Notes under the pieces: generated by a model
The model's database searches: none
What the model was told of the DNA's origin: nothing
Seen by the model: only the letters and a program-made list of their open reading frames with translations
Shown: piece by piece, positions 26,243 through 34,973 of the stretch
How positions within the stretch are numbered: position 1 is the first letter of the stretch
Layout of the letters: every line of letters begins with the position of its first letter
From: CAVQRB01 sp963715055
GTDB taxonomy: Bacteria; Pseudomonadota; Alphaproteobacteria; Rhodobacterales; Rhodobacteraceae
Assembly (NCBI GenBank): GCA_963715055.1
Contig: CAVQRB010000004.1
Location: 1 to 64,000 of the forward strand
Reading direction: 5' to 3'
DNA: 64,000 bases
Made by a program: the position numbers and the translations under genes

Positions 26243-28475
26243 GATGAGGTCCCGGTGATTATGTGCAAATTGTCGGCGGAATTAGTACCCAGCGCGTTCA
26301 AGATGATGTCTGACGTGTCCAAGATGAGAGCGATTTGCCCGTCTCCCAGAATCGTCGCTGCCGCGATGCCTGGAGCTCGGTAGAAACTGTCATCAAGGCC
26401 TTTTATGACGACCTGCCTCTGATCCAAGATTCTATCTATGATGAGTGCGGCTTTAGTGCCGTCCTCGTTGACTACAAGAAGCACGACCAGCCCGTCATGG
26501 TTATTCAGCGGCAGTCGGTACCCCAATTCCTTTCCCAGATCGAACAAGGGAACAAACCCGTTTCGGACCCTGACAACGAGACACCCGGGATGGACCATTT
26601 CCACGTTTGTATCGGTCAGCGTCAGCGTTTCGATTACAACATTGAGGGGCAAAACAAGGGTCTCGCCAGCCACTTCGACAACCATCCCGTCCAGAACGGC
26701 CAAAGTCAGGGGAAGAGAGATGGAAAACGTTGTCCCGGTTCCGGGTGAGGAAGCGATCGAAATGCGCCCACCAAGAGATTGAATGGCAGTTCTTACGACA
26801 TCCATGCCGACACCGCGACCGGACAGATCGGAGACAACTGAAGCTGTTGAAAATCCGGGTAAAAAAAGAAGATTGTCAATTTCAGAATTCAGACAGTGTG
26901 CTGTCGCTGGGAACGAGTTCCTCTTTCTATTGCCTTCTGAAGCACGCGGGGCCGATCAATACCTGCGCCATCGTCGGATACTTCTATGATCACGCGACCT
27001 GACCGATGCGCAGCGGTCAGTTTCACGCGTCCCTGAACTGTCTTACCGGCATTGCGTCTGACTTCCGGCGTTTCCAGACCGTGATCGACGGCATTCCGGA
27101 TCATGTGGGTCAGTGGGTCTGCCAATCTTTCAATAACCGTCTTGTCGACTTCTGTCGCTTCACCTTCGGTGTGAAGTCGCACGTCCTTGCCGACGGCAGC
27201 AGAAGATTCCCGAACAATGCGCGACATTCTTTGAAATAGTGACTTCACCGGCTGAGCCCGGATCATCATGACGCTGTCTTGTATGTCTCGTGTTAACCGC
27301 TGGAACTCTTCGAGGCCGTTCATAGCTTCGGAATGCGGCGAAAGCCCTGCTTGCTCAAGGCTCTGCGACAACATTGCCTGATTGATGACCAGCTCGCCGA
27401 CAAGGTTCACCAGGCGTTCGATGCGGTCCAGGTCAACGCGAACCACTGACTTAGAGGCGGCAACCGAAGGTTGACGCGAGACCGATGAAGCCGCGGAAAC
27501 AATTTCCGGATCGTGCGTCTCATATGGACCCGAAAGGGGAGTTGTTGCCTCAATTTTTCTTTCCTCGACATGGAGAGCAAACTCCTGTGCTTCTTCGGGG
27601 TCCTCCCGAAGCGCTTCATTCAGGCTGCAGGTGTCAAAGGGCGGCAAGTCAAGGTTCGCCTTCTGCGTGCTTGCGATACATTCAATTTCCAGCGTGCACA
27701 GGCCATCCACAAATTCGAATGCAGCAGTGACCTCGGCAAGGTCGGCCTCAGTGGCGAGTTCAATGACCCACGACAGATATGACGCCTCCGCTGACAGTTC
27801 CTGCAGTCGCGGCACCTTTCCTGTCTCGCATGTTACAGAGCACAGTCCCATGTCATCGAGGGCACGCAACATGTGCAGCGGATCATTTCCGGTTTCGTAG
27901 AGTTCATGTTCCGGTGCGAACCTGATCCGGAAGTTTCGTTTCGACTCTGCAGGGAGATCGACAATCTCGCCATCACGCACTGAGCTTACCGTGTCGTCTG
28001 CGAAGTCGAAATCGAACGACAAGGCAGCCGGTTGAAAATCGATTTCTTCTTCCGCGTCTTCCATTTCCGCCGAGGCTTCGTTCCCGAGAATTTCATCAAG
28101 GGACGCAAATAGTGATTGGGTGATATCCTCGGGCAGATCTCCTGCGTCGCGGCTGATCCTCACCAGGTCTGAAAGATGGTCCGCGCATCGGAAGAAGATC
28201 TTCAATGCTTCCGCGTCGGCGCTCATCTTGCCTGACCGCACCTCATCCAGAACCGTTTCGAACCGATGCGCAAATCGGACCAGGGCTTCCAGTCCGAAAG
28301 CGCCAGCACCCCCCTTTATCGAGTGCACGGCCCTGAAGACCACGTTGATGGTCTCAGGGTCGCCAGCCTCGCCCTCAAGGGATTGAAGCCCATCCTGAAG
28401 TGCTTCGAGCAATTCGTCACACTCAATGAAGAATGAGGCGCGGATCTCTGCCATGGGGTCATTGGTGCCGGGCAT
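26239..28475 (-). pseudogene. cheA: Chemotaxis histidine kinase CheA, two frameshifts
   Basis: From ATG 28475 (preceded by GGATAGGAC) the protein has an HPt domain with His51 in FRAVHSIKGGAGAFG, a long linker, the dimerisation helices (ERLVNLVGELVINQAMLSQS) and the ATPase N-box HMIRNAVDHGLE. Near 26924 the frame is lost after KAIER; the continuation ELVPSDSTLSE is in a second frame and, after ~26885, EIDNLLFLPGFSTASVVSDL then SGRGVGMDVVRTAIQ in a third, followed by the CheW-like domain to 26239. The total of 2237 bp is two bases over a multiple of three, so two single-base insertions ~40 bp apart explain all. The encoded kinase would be cut within the ATP-binding domain if the shifts are real. 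Confidence 0.85.
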
Positions 28476-28485
28476 CAGAAACGTC

Positions 28486-28851
28486 CTATCCTGCAACCAT
28501 CTTAAGCGCCTTGATGAGTTTGGCCGGGTCGAATGGCTTCACGATCCATCCCGTGGCGCCGGCGTTGCGTGCGCGAGCCTTCAGTTCCGGCGCTGCTTCG
28601 GTTGTCAGCACAAGGATCGGCGTCCCACGGTGCTTTTCCTGACCACGAACAGCATCGATAAAACCGAATCCATCCATGCGGGGCATGTTTATATCGGTAA
28701 TGATCGCGTCCGGTTCTATCCCGCTGAGCACTTCGATTCCGTGGACACCATCGTCGGCGGTGTGCACGTTGAAACCCGCAGGCAGCAATGCCAGCCGGAT
28801 CATGTCACGCATTGTGCGGCTGTCGTCCACAGCAAGAATTTCCAATGTCAT
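28486..28851 (-). CDS. cheY: Chemotaxis response regulator CheY
   Basis: A 121-residue receiver: ILAVDDSRTMRDMIRLAL (acidic pair), DAIITDINMPRMDGFGF (phosphoacceptor Asp), ILVLTTEAAPELK (Thr) and GWIVKPFDPAKL (Lys). These are typical of CheY encoded with CheA in alphaproteobacteria. ATG 28851 overlaps the STAS gene stop (28848-28851); longer upstream frames are inside that gene. GC content is higher here than in the distal half of the operon. Confidence 0.93.
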   Translation of the reverse strand: MTLEILAVDDSRTMRDMIRLALLPAGFNVHTADDGVHGIEVLSGIEPDAIITDINMPRMDGFGFIDAVRGQEKHRGTPILVLTTEAAPELKARARNAGATGWIVKPFDPAKLIKALKMVAG

Positions 28852-29123
28852 TGAGCGCCCTTTGCAATGCGTTGCGGTGTCATGCCCATCACTCTGAGCT
28901 GTTCCTCGACACGGTCGCTCACATTGATGATCTCGATGGTGCGCCCGTCTTCCACGGCGCTTCTTGCTGCTGACAGCAGCACCTGCAAACACAGGGTGCC
29001 GAGATGCTTGACCTGCGCGAAATCCAGGGTGAGCACCTGATCTTTTCGGCCTTGCAACTGCGTCAGGAGAGCCGAGGCGGCGGGCAGATCCAGTTTCTGA
29101 TCAAGGACAACAGGATCACTCAT
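28848..29123 (-). CDS. STAS-domain protein (first gene of the che operon)
   Basis: A 91-residue single STAS domain, similar to MlaB/anti-sigma-antagonist folds: LDLPAASALLTQLQGRK, LTLDFAQVKHLGTLCLQVLL, then GRTIEIINVSDRVEEQLRVM. The serine usually phosphorylated in SpoIIAA-type proteins appears to be replaced in the HLGTLC region. STAS genes commonly open che operons in alphaproteobacteria; the role in chemotaxis is not settled. The ~180 bp between this start and the terminator at 29305 should carry the che promoter. Confidence 0.82.
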   Translation of the reverse strand: MSDPVVLDQKLDLPAASALLTQLQGRKDQVLTLDFAQVKHLGTLCLQVLLSAARSAVEDGRTIEIINVSDRVEEQLRVMGMTPQRIAKGAQ

Positions 29124-29304
29124 CCTGGCACCTGTGTGGCTGTGATTGGGAACGTCTGCATGGGCGGCTCCACCGGAAGCAATCGGGTCAATGCAACAGC
29201 TTCTAGCCGTCAGTCCGTTAAGACCGCGTTACCCCCCGTTCGAATCTCCGGCCAGATGCTCCCAGCTTCGGTGGTCAACCGGTTTGACGCCTGGAAGAAC
29301 GCAT

Positions 29305-29342
29305 GAAAAAACCTCCGGCAGCCATACCGGAGGTTTGTTTTC
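29305..29342. terminator. Bidirectional rho-independent terminator
   Basis: ACCTCCGG (29311-29318), an 8-nt loop and CCGGAGGT (29327-29334) form a perfect stem. It has six A residues on the left (29305-29310 region) and TTGTTTT on the right, so it can terminate on either strand. On the reverse strand it lies right after the methyltransferase gene that ends at 29358. Confidence 0.88.
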
Positions 29343-29357
29343 GAGCCGTCAGTCGGT

Positions 29358-30437
29358 TCAGCGCCGGCGGCGTCCACCCGTACGGCCAGCGCGCCCGCGG
29401 CCTTCTTGCCCGGGTTTGGGCGCTTCCTTGTTGAATTCGATCCAGGCGCTGCCATGCGGGTCGTTGTTGGTCAGGAAATTGGCCGCTCTGATTGCTTCCA
29501 TCTCTTTTCCGGGGCGTGGTTTCGTCGATCCAAGTCCGGTCAACTGGCAAAAGAGTTCAAGATCCATGTCGTCAGGAAAGATCACTCCGGCCTCTGCAAG
29601 TTCGAGCCTCTTGGCTTCGATCTTGGCGGCGGGTACGGGCAGGGCGACAGGGTTCATGATTGCCGAGGTCATGCCAGCGCCCATCGCCATCGGCAGGAAG
29701 GCGTTGTTGATGCCGTGGCGATTGGGCAGGCCGAAGGAAATGTTTGACGCGCCACAGGTCGTGTTGACGCCAAGTTCCTCGCGCAGGCGGCGCACAAGCG
29801 TGAAAACCTGATGCCCTGCGGTGGCCATCGCGCCGATCGGCATCACCAGCGGATCGACGACGATGTCATGAGCCGGGATGCCGAAATCGGCCGCGCGTTC
29901 GACGATCTTCTTGGCGACGGCAAAGCGCACGTCGGGATCTTCGGAAATGCCAGTGTCGTCGTTGGAGATCGCAACGACCGGGACGTTGTATTTCTTGACC
30001 AGCGGCAGGACCAGTTCCAGACGTTCTTCCTCGCCCGTCACCGAGTTGAGCAGGGGACGGCCTTCGCAGGCCGCAAGCCCGGCCTCAAGCGCACCCGGCA
30101 CCGAACTGTCGATGCATAGTGGCACATCGACGATGGATTGCACGCGCTGGATCAGCTCCCGCATCAGCGGCGGTTCGACGAAGTTGTTGTCGGCGTAACG
30201 GGTGTCCTCGGCCATCTTGTTGCTGAAGACGGCGCCCGAGTTGATGTCGAGCACCGTGGCACCTGCCGCGACCTGCGCAATCGCATCCGCTTCGACGGTC
30301 GAGAAATCGCCGGCTTCCAGTTCGAGCGCGAGTTTCTTGCGCCCGGTCGGGTTGATCCGTTCCCCGATCACGCAGAACGGCTGGTCAAAGCCGATGATGG
30401 CGGTCCGGGTCTTGGATTCGACGATTGTCTTGGTCAT
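29358..30437 (-). CDS. Methyltetrahydrofolate:corrinoid methyltransferase (pterin-binding)
   Basis: A 359-residue DHPS-like TIM-barrel protein: CVIGERINPTGRKKLALELE at the start, AAGATVLDINSGAVF, VDVPLCIDSSVPGALEAGLA, then CGASNISFGLPNRHGINNAF. These are the pterin-binding domain motifs of MetH and of MtvB/AcsE. It would transfer the methyl of 5-methyl-THF to a corrinoid protein. In roseobacters such as Phaeobacter, methionine synthase has been shown to be split into separate proteins, and this is the pterin-binding part by type. It is co-oriented with metF and the PF13769 gene. The last ~20 residues form a Gly/Arg-rich tail (GRAGRTGGRRRR), which is unusual for an enzyme. Confidence 0.88.
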   Translation of the reverse strand: MTKTIVESKTRTAIIGFDQPFCVIGERINPTGRKKLALELEAGDFSTVEADAIAQVAAGATVLDINSGAVFSNKMAEDTRYADNNFVEPPLMRELIQRVQSIVDVPLCIDSSVPGALEAGLAACEGRPLLNSVTGEEERLELVLPLVKKYNVPVVAISNDDTGISEDPDVRFAVAKKIVERAADFGIPAHDIVVDPLVMPIGAMATAGHQVFTLVRRLREELGVNTTCGASNISFGLPNRHGINNAFLPMAMGAGMTSAIMNPVALPVPAAKIEAKRLELAEAGVIFPDDMDLELFCQLTGLGSTKPRPGKEMEAIRAANFLTNNDPHGSAWIEFNKEAPKPGQEGRGRAGRTGGRRRR

Positions 30438-30454
30438 ATGCGGCTTTCCAGGGG

Positions 30455-31381
30455 TCAGGTTTTGGCAGGAACGGCGGAGGAACCACCGTTTTCGATGGCC
30501 CAAGTGGCATTGGTCTTGATCCCGCCGAGCGGGAAGAAATGCACATTGGTGATATTGAAATCGGGGTTCGCGGCCTTGTGCGCGGCCAACTCGCCGATCA
30601 CATCCGTGGGCTCGAAGGGCAACAAGAGCTTGGTCACGTCGCGGGCGCGTTTCTGCAGCACCTTCAGGGACGGGCCGACGCCGCAGGCGATGGCGAACTT
30701 GATCAGGGTCTGCAGCTTGGCGGGGCCCGCGATGCCGATGTGGATCGGCAGGGTGATACCTTCGGCGGCAAGGCTGTCGGCCCATTTGATGATCGGCTTG
30801 GCCTCGAAGGCGAATTGCGTGGCGATGGCCAGTTTCGCATCCGTGCGGGACTGGAAATCGTTCTTCCAGCGCAGGGCGGCGGTCACGTTCTTCATGGTGC
30901 CGTCGGTGTCGATGTCGCGGTTGCCCTCAGGGTGGCCGGCGACATGCAGACGCTCGAAGCCGGCTTCGTCGAAAAGGCCGGTTTCCATCAGCTGCATCGA
31001 GCTGTCGAAATCGCCATGCGGTTGGGCGACACCGCCTGCAAGCAACAGCGCCTGCTTCACGTCCGCTTCGCCCTGATAGCGGGCGATCCAATCCGCCAAC
31101 GTGGCGCGATCCTTGATGATACGGGCCGGGAAGTGCGGCATCACCTTGTAGCCGTCGGCATTCAGGCGCGCTGCGGTTGCGACCATGTCCTCGATCGGCG
31201 TGCCTTCGATATGGGCGATGTAGACGCGGGTGCCGGCGGGCAGCAGGGCGGGGAAATCCTCCACCTTCTCGGCGGTGCGCGGCATCACCTCGATGGAATA
31301 GTCCTTGAGGAAGGCCTCCACATCGGCGCGCGGCCGCATCGGAAGGTCGGCTTCTTTGCGCTTGAAGTTCAACAGGGCCAT
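30455..31381 (-). CDS. metF: Methylenetetrahydrofolate reductase family protein
   Basis: A 308-residue MTHFR-family TIM barrel reducing 5,10-methylene-THF to 5-methyl-THF with FAD. Recognisable parts: LPAGTRVYIAHIEGTPIEDM, ALLLAGGVAQPHGDFDSS, HVAGHPEGNRDIDTD, IATQFAFEAKPIIKWADSL, and PIHIGIAGPAKLQTLIKFA. The QF(A/C)F segment and IGxxGPA loop match the flavin/folate site. It belongs to a divergent MetF branch found beside the corrinoid methyltransferase, so methyl-THF made here would be passed to the next enzyme. It lies 17 bp upstream of the methyltransferase gene. An upstream in-frame start exists but would overlap the PF13769 gene heavily. Confidence 0.88.
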   Translation of the reverse strand: MALLNFKRKEADLPMRPRADVEAFLKDYSIEVMPRTAEKVEDFPALLPAGTRVYIAHIEGTPIEDMVATAARLNADGYKVMPHFPARIIKDRATLADWIARYQGEADVKQALLLAGGVAQPHGDFDSSMQLMETGLFDEAGFERLHVAGHPEGNRDIDTDGTMKNVTAALRWKNDFQSRTDAKLAIATQFAFEAKPIIKWADSLAAEGITLPIHIGIAGPAKLQTLIKFAIACGVGPSLKVLQKRARDVTKLLLPFEPTDVIGELAAHKAANPDFNITNVHFFPLGGIKTNATWAIENGGSSAVPAKT

Positions 31382-31428
31382 GAGGCGATCCTTTCGGGAC
31401 TGAAAAATGTCGATGATGTTGGCCAGGG

Positions 31429-31725
31429 TCAGGCCCAGCCGTCGTTGTCGATCAGCGCCTTGATGCGCGCCTTGTCGAATTCCGCATCGATGCGCGCCAG
31501 TTCCGCGTCGGCGACAGCCTCTGGCTCGCCCTCGACCTCGAAAGGGTCGGCCTTGCGCCATTCGGCGAGATAGGCGTCGGTGTCGTTAGCGCCCACCTTC
31601 ATCGCGGCCCGGTCGATCGCCTGCTCGAAGCGTTCGGGCAGCTGGCGCTTGGCGCCGCGGCGGCCTTTTCCGACGATCACCTGAGCGGGGATGTCGCGCC
31701 AGTAGACGATTGTGACTTCAGGCAT
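31429..31725 (-). CDS. PF13769-type 'virulence factor' small protein
   Basis: A 98-residue protein, MPEVTIVYWRDIPAQVIVG then KGRRGAKRQLPERFEQAID, matching the conserved small 'virulence factor' family (PF13769). The name comes from an early screen and does not describe its role here. It is always or nearly always found next to the MetF-like and methyltransferase genes in roseobacters, as here, and is the first gene of that trio. It may assist B12-dependent methyl transfer, but no catalytic motif is apparent. Confidence 0.8.
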   Translation of the reverse strand: MPEVTIVYWRDIPAQVIVGKGRRGAKRQLPERFEQAIDRAAMKVGANDTDAYLAEWRKADPFEVEGEPEAVADAELARIDAEFDKARIKALIDNDGWA

Positions 31726-31996
31726 CGGCTGATTCCCATCCTTGCGGTTGCGCACTGTCTATCGGTCGCATTCGCCTTGCCACTGTCGATTTTCGACAGG
31801 TGGAACGCTGTCCGCGACCTTGCCGGATTTCTATCAGGCGGACCGGGTGATGGCGAGCGCGGTTGGTGGAAAAATATGCCCGCGACCAAGGCCGCCGCGG
31901 CCGCTTCCCGGTCTTGCCGCAAGTTCTTGCGCGTGCTTGCGAAATCCCGGCGCAAGGTCTACGCTGGGCACAACTCGATATGAAAGGCGCGATCCC

Positions 31997-33112
31997 ATGG
32001 CGCCACAGCGCTCCGATGGTGCGGGCGCGCAGAACGACAAGACGGCTCTGAGCCCCGCGCCAGTTCCGCCCGGATCAGGTGAGCTTTATGCAGCGCTTGA
32101 CCTGGGTACAAATAGTTGCCGCATGTTGATTGCGCAGCCGAAGGGCAGCAGTTTTCACGTGGTCGACAGCTTCTCGAAATCCGTGCAACTGGGTGCGGGG
32201 CTCGAGAAAACCGGGCGCTTGTCGCGCGGCTCCATGGCGCGCACCATTCAGGCGTTGCGGATCTGCCAGCAGAAACTGAAGCGCAACAACGTCTCGCGGA
32301 TGCGGCTGGTGGCGACGGAGGCCTGCCGTCGCGCGCTCAATGCCGAGGAGTTCATTCACCGGGTTCATCGCGAAACCGGGCTGAGGCTCGACATCATCAA
32401 GCCCGAGGAAGAAGCACAGCTTGCGGTGATCTCCTGCGCGCCGCTGGTGAGCAAGCGTACCGAGAACCTGCTGGTGGTGGACATCGGCGGGGGCTCGACC
32501 GAGCTTGTCTGGATCGACCTCAAGGCGGTGCCGAAGAAGGATCGCGCGCAGTCCATCATGCGCCTCAATGGCGGTTTTTCCGCGGTGCGCACGGAACTGC
32601 CTGCAGCGCGCGTGGTCGACTGGATCTCGGTGCCCCTGGGTGTCGCGACCCTGCGCGACCAATTCGTCGATGTGGAGGACGATGCAGCGCGTTTCGCCCT
32701 GATGAGCTGGTTTTTCGAAGAGAACCTGGCTGATTTCGCGCCCTATCACGACACTGCTCCGCACAAGAAATTCCAGATCGTCGGCACCTCGGGCACCGTG
32801 ACGACGGTGGCAGCGAGCCATCTGGGCCTCAAGCGCTATGACCGCACCAAGGTGGATGGATTGCACATGACGACCGAACAGATCGACCGGGTGATCCGCT
32901 CCTACCTTGCTCTGGGGCCGGAGGGGCGGCGCGCCGATCCGCGGATCGGGCAGGACCGGCATGCGCTGATCATGTCGGGTGCCGCGATCCTGCAGGCCCT
33001 CATGCGCTGCTGGCCCACGGACAGGCTCTCGGTGGCGGACAGGGGGCTGCGCGAGGGGCTGCTTTTCGCACAGATGAGCGCCGATGGTGTGCTCGAAGAG
33101 GGGGGCTTCTGA
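31997..33112 (+). CDS. Exopolyphosphatase / pppGpp phosphohydrolase (Ppx/GppA)
   Basis: A 371-residue ASKHA-fold enzyme. Phosphate 1 motif: YAALDLGTNSCRMLIA; second motif VVDIGGGSTELVWIDL; late adenosine-like motif VGTSGTVTTVAASHLGL. It hydrolyses terminal phosphates of polyphosphate or the 5' phosphate of pppGpp; the two cannot be separated by sequence here. The N-terminal ~30 residues are Pro/Ala-rich and poorly conserved, so the start (ATG 31997) is less sure than the rest. Its stop overlaps the rlmE start (TGATG at 33110-33114), an arrangement common in Rhodobacteraceae. Confidence 0.9.
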   Translation: MAPQRSDGAGAQNDKTALSPAPVPPGSGELYAALDLGTNSCRMLIAQPKGSSFHVVDSFSKSVQLGAGLEKTGRLSRGSMARTIQALRICQQKLKRNNVSRMRLVATEACRRALNAEEFIHRVHRETGLRLDIIKPEEEAQLAVISCAPLVSKRTENLLVVDIGGGSTELVWIDLKAVPKKDRAQSIMRLNGGFSAVRTELPAARVVDWISVPLGVATLRDQFVDVEDDAARFALMSWFFEENLADFAPYHDTAPHKKFQIVGTSGTVTTVAASHLGLKRYDRTKVDGLHMTTEQIDRVIRSYLALGPEGRRADPRIGQDRHALIMSGAAILQALMRCWPTDRLSVADRGLREGLLFAQMSADGVLEEGGF

Positions 33113-33834
33113 TGGCAAAGACACCAAGTGGCAAGAACACCTCCGGACGCGGTCAGCGCGACCTCAAGGTAAAGGTCAAATCCGCGCGCGGGCGCAAGCT
33201 GAGCTCGACACGCTGGTTGCAGCGGCAGCTCAACGATCCCTATGTCAAGCGCGCCAAGGCCGAAGGCTATCGGGGCAGGGCGGCCTACAAGATCCTGGAG
33301 CTGGACGAGAAGTTCCGCTTTCTGGTGCCGGGTGCCCGTGTCGTCGACCTTGGCTGCGCGCCCGGCGGCTGGTGCCAGGTCGCCGTCAAGCGCGTCAATG
33401 CGCTGGGGGAAAAGTCCGGCAAGGCGATCGGCACGGTCCTTGGCGTCGATCTTCAGGAGATGGAGCCGATTGCCGGGGCCACGCTCCATCAGCTCGACTT
33501 CATGGCCGATGATGCGGATCTGCAGGTTCGCGAATGGCTGGGTGGCAAGGCCGATGTGGTGATGTCCGACATGGCGGCCGCCAGTTCGGGGCACAAGCAG
33601 ACGGATCACAACCGCATCATAGCGCTTTGCGAAGCGGCCGCTCATTTCGCCTTCGATGTGCTCGAGGATGGCGGCACTTTCGTCGCCAAAGTTCTGGCGG
33701 GCGGCGCGGAAGGCGAGTTGCAGAAGCTGCTCAAGCAGCGATTCGCCAAGGTGGCCAATATCAAACCGCCGTCCTCGCGGTCCGACAGTTCGGAAAAATT
33801 CGTTGTGGCGACAGGGTTTCGCGCAGAGGGTTGA
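33112..33834 (+). CDS. rlmE: 23S rRNA (uridine-2'-O)-methyltransferase RlmE (FtsJ)
   Basis: A 240-residue FtsJ-family enzyme that 2'-O-methylates U2552 of 23S rRNA. The K-D-K-E tetrad region is present: YRGRAAYKILELDEKF (first Lys), VDLGCAPGGWCQVAVKR (SAM motif I), VMSDMAAASSGHKQTDH (Asp), FVAKVLAGG (Lys) and SDSSEKFVVATGFR (Glu). A basic N-terminal extension (SGRGQRDLKVKVKSARGRK) precedes the fold and is common in alphaproteobacteria. It is translationally coupled to ppx/gppA. Confidence 0.95.
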   Translation: MAKTPSGKNTSGRGQRDLKVKVKSARGRKLSSTRWLQRQLNDPYVKRAKAEGYRGRAAYKILELDEKFRFLVPGARVVDLGCAPGGWCQVAVKRVNALGEKSGKAIGTVLGVDLQEMEPIAGATLHQLDFMADDADLQVREWLGGKADVVMSDMAAASSGHKQTDHNRIIALCEAAAHFAFDVLEDGGTFVAKVLAGGAEGELQKLLKQRFAKVANIKPPSSRSDSSEKFVVATGFRAEG

Positions 33835-33911
33835 AGCCTTTTACCGTGCATTAAGTCACATTTGCGTAAGCTTCAGGAAGTGGCCGCGCTAAGTCGGCGG
33901 GCCGATGCTTC

Positions 33912-34499
33912 ATGAGGACGCCAAGAATGCTTCGTACACTTTTCCTCTGCACGCCTTTTGTTGCGCTTGCCGGTCTGGCCCAGGCCGCCGATACGCCCCC
34001 CGCAATGAAAGCCTTCGTCGAATCCGACGTGATGAGCTGGGCCAATGACCCGGTGGTCATCGATGCCGTGACGGCACAAAACGCCGACACCGCAGGGGTG
34101 AGCGAGGCGCAGATCCTCGAATGGGATACGGCTTGGCGGGCGCAGGTGGGACAGGCCGAACAACCGCTGATTTCGGACGTCATGGGCCGCGAGTTGTCCG
34201 CCTATCTAAAGGAAAAGGTTGCCGCTTCCGGTGGCCGTATCACCGAAGTTTTCGTCATGGACGCTCTCGGGCTGAACGTGGCGGCCAGCAATGTCACCTC
34301 TGATTACTGGCAAGGCGACGAAGACAAATACACCAAGACCTACAGCATGGGCAGCGGCGCGGTCTTCGTCGATGAAGTCGAATTCGATGAAAGCTCGCAA
34401 GCCTATCAGGGTCAGATTTCCATCTCCCTGACCGATCCTGCGAGCGGCCAGGTCGTCGGTGCAATGACTATCGGACTCAATGCCGAAGCCTTCTTCTGA
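33912..34499 (+). CDS. Secreted PDC/Cache-like sensor domain protein
   Basis: A 195-residue protein with a Sec signal peptide (LRTLFLCTPFVALAGLAQA, cleavage near residue 25). The mature part contains a PDC/dCache-like core: VFVMDALGLNVAASNVTSDY, WQGDEDKYTKTY, then VDEVEFDESSQAYQGQISIS ending in VGAMTIGLN. This is the ligand-binding fold found in bacterial receptors, but here it is free in the periplasm with no TM or signalling domain. The gene is alone. A second possible start is ATG 33927; ATG 33912 fits the signal peptide n-region either way. Confidence 0.65.
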   Translation: MRTPRMLRTLFLCTPFVALAGLAQAADTPPAMKAFVESDVMSWANDPVVIDAVTAQNADTAGVSEAQILEWDTAWRAQVGQAEQPLISDVMGRELSAYLKEKVAASGGRITEVFVMDALGLNVAASNVTSDYWQGDEDKYTKTYSMGSGAVFVDEVEFDESSQAYQGQISISLTDPASGQVVGAMTIGLNAEAFF

Positions 34500-34515
34500 A
34501 GCATGCAAGAATATC

Positions 34516-34710
34516 TCAGGCGTGGTCCAGGGGCCGCGCCTGAAGCGACCTCAGTGCCAGTGCCTGTAGGGACGCGATTTCCTCCGTGGTGATGCGACGT
34601 TCAACGCCCCGATACGTGTTGACGGTCATGCGCTTGGCCTGGTTGCCCTGCCGCAGCAATTCGAACAGCTGGGTGCGGCGCGTGTCGAGGGTGGTCTTGA
34701 CGTAGGTCAT
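34516..34710 (-). CDS. Small conserved-looking hypothetical protein
   Basis: A 64-residue open frame, MTYVKTTLDTRRTQLFELLR, basic and helical. No family is recognised and no strong ribosome binding site is seen. It lies 16 bp from the end of the secreted sensor gene in the opposite orientation. It may be real, because codon choice is similar to its neighbours, but the evidence is weak. The 263 bases between it and the next gene contain nothing I recognise. Confidence 0.35.
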   Translation of the reverse strand: MTYVKTTLDTRRTQLFELLRQGNQAKRMTVNTYRGVERRITTEEIASLQALALRSLQARPLDHA

Positions 34711-34973
34711 ATCAGCAATCCGGACTCAAGGGCGGCCATGATGGGCAAACTCACACTCAAATCAGACCTGAGTTAGGCCTGTCCGGGCAAAAATCGGGGC
34801 GCGATCAAGGCCGTTGACTGTGATCCGGCGCCGTCCGAGAGCTTCTTGCGACAGATAGCAAGCAACTGACATGGTGGAGTCCGCTTTCCCGATGTGGCAA
34901 CTTCGGGAAACCTGGCATAAGCTCAAACCATAGGACGATTGCCTCTGCCGTTTTTTGGCGCTTCGCATCAGGA

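Noticed and set aside
34515..34541. Inverted repeat TCAGGCG...CGCCTGA after the secreted sensor gene
   Set aside because: Stem without a following T run; not supported as a rho-independent terminator.
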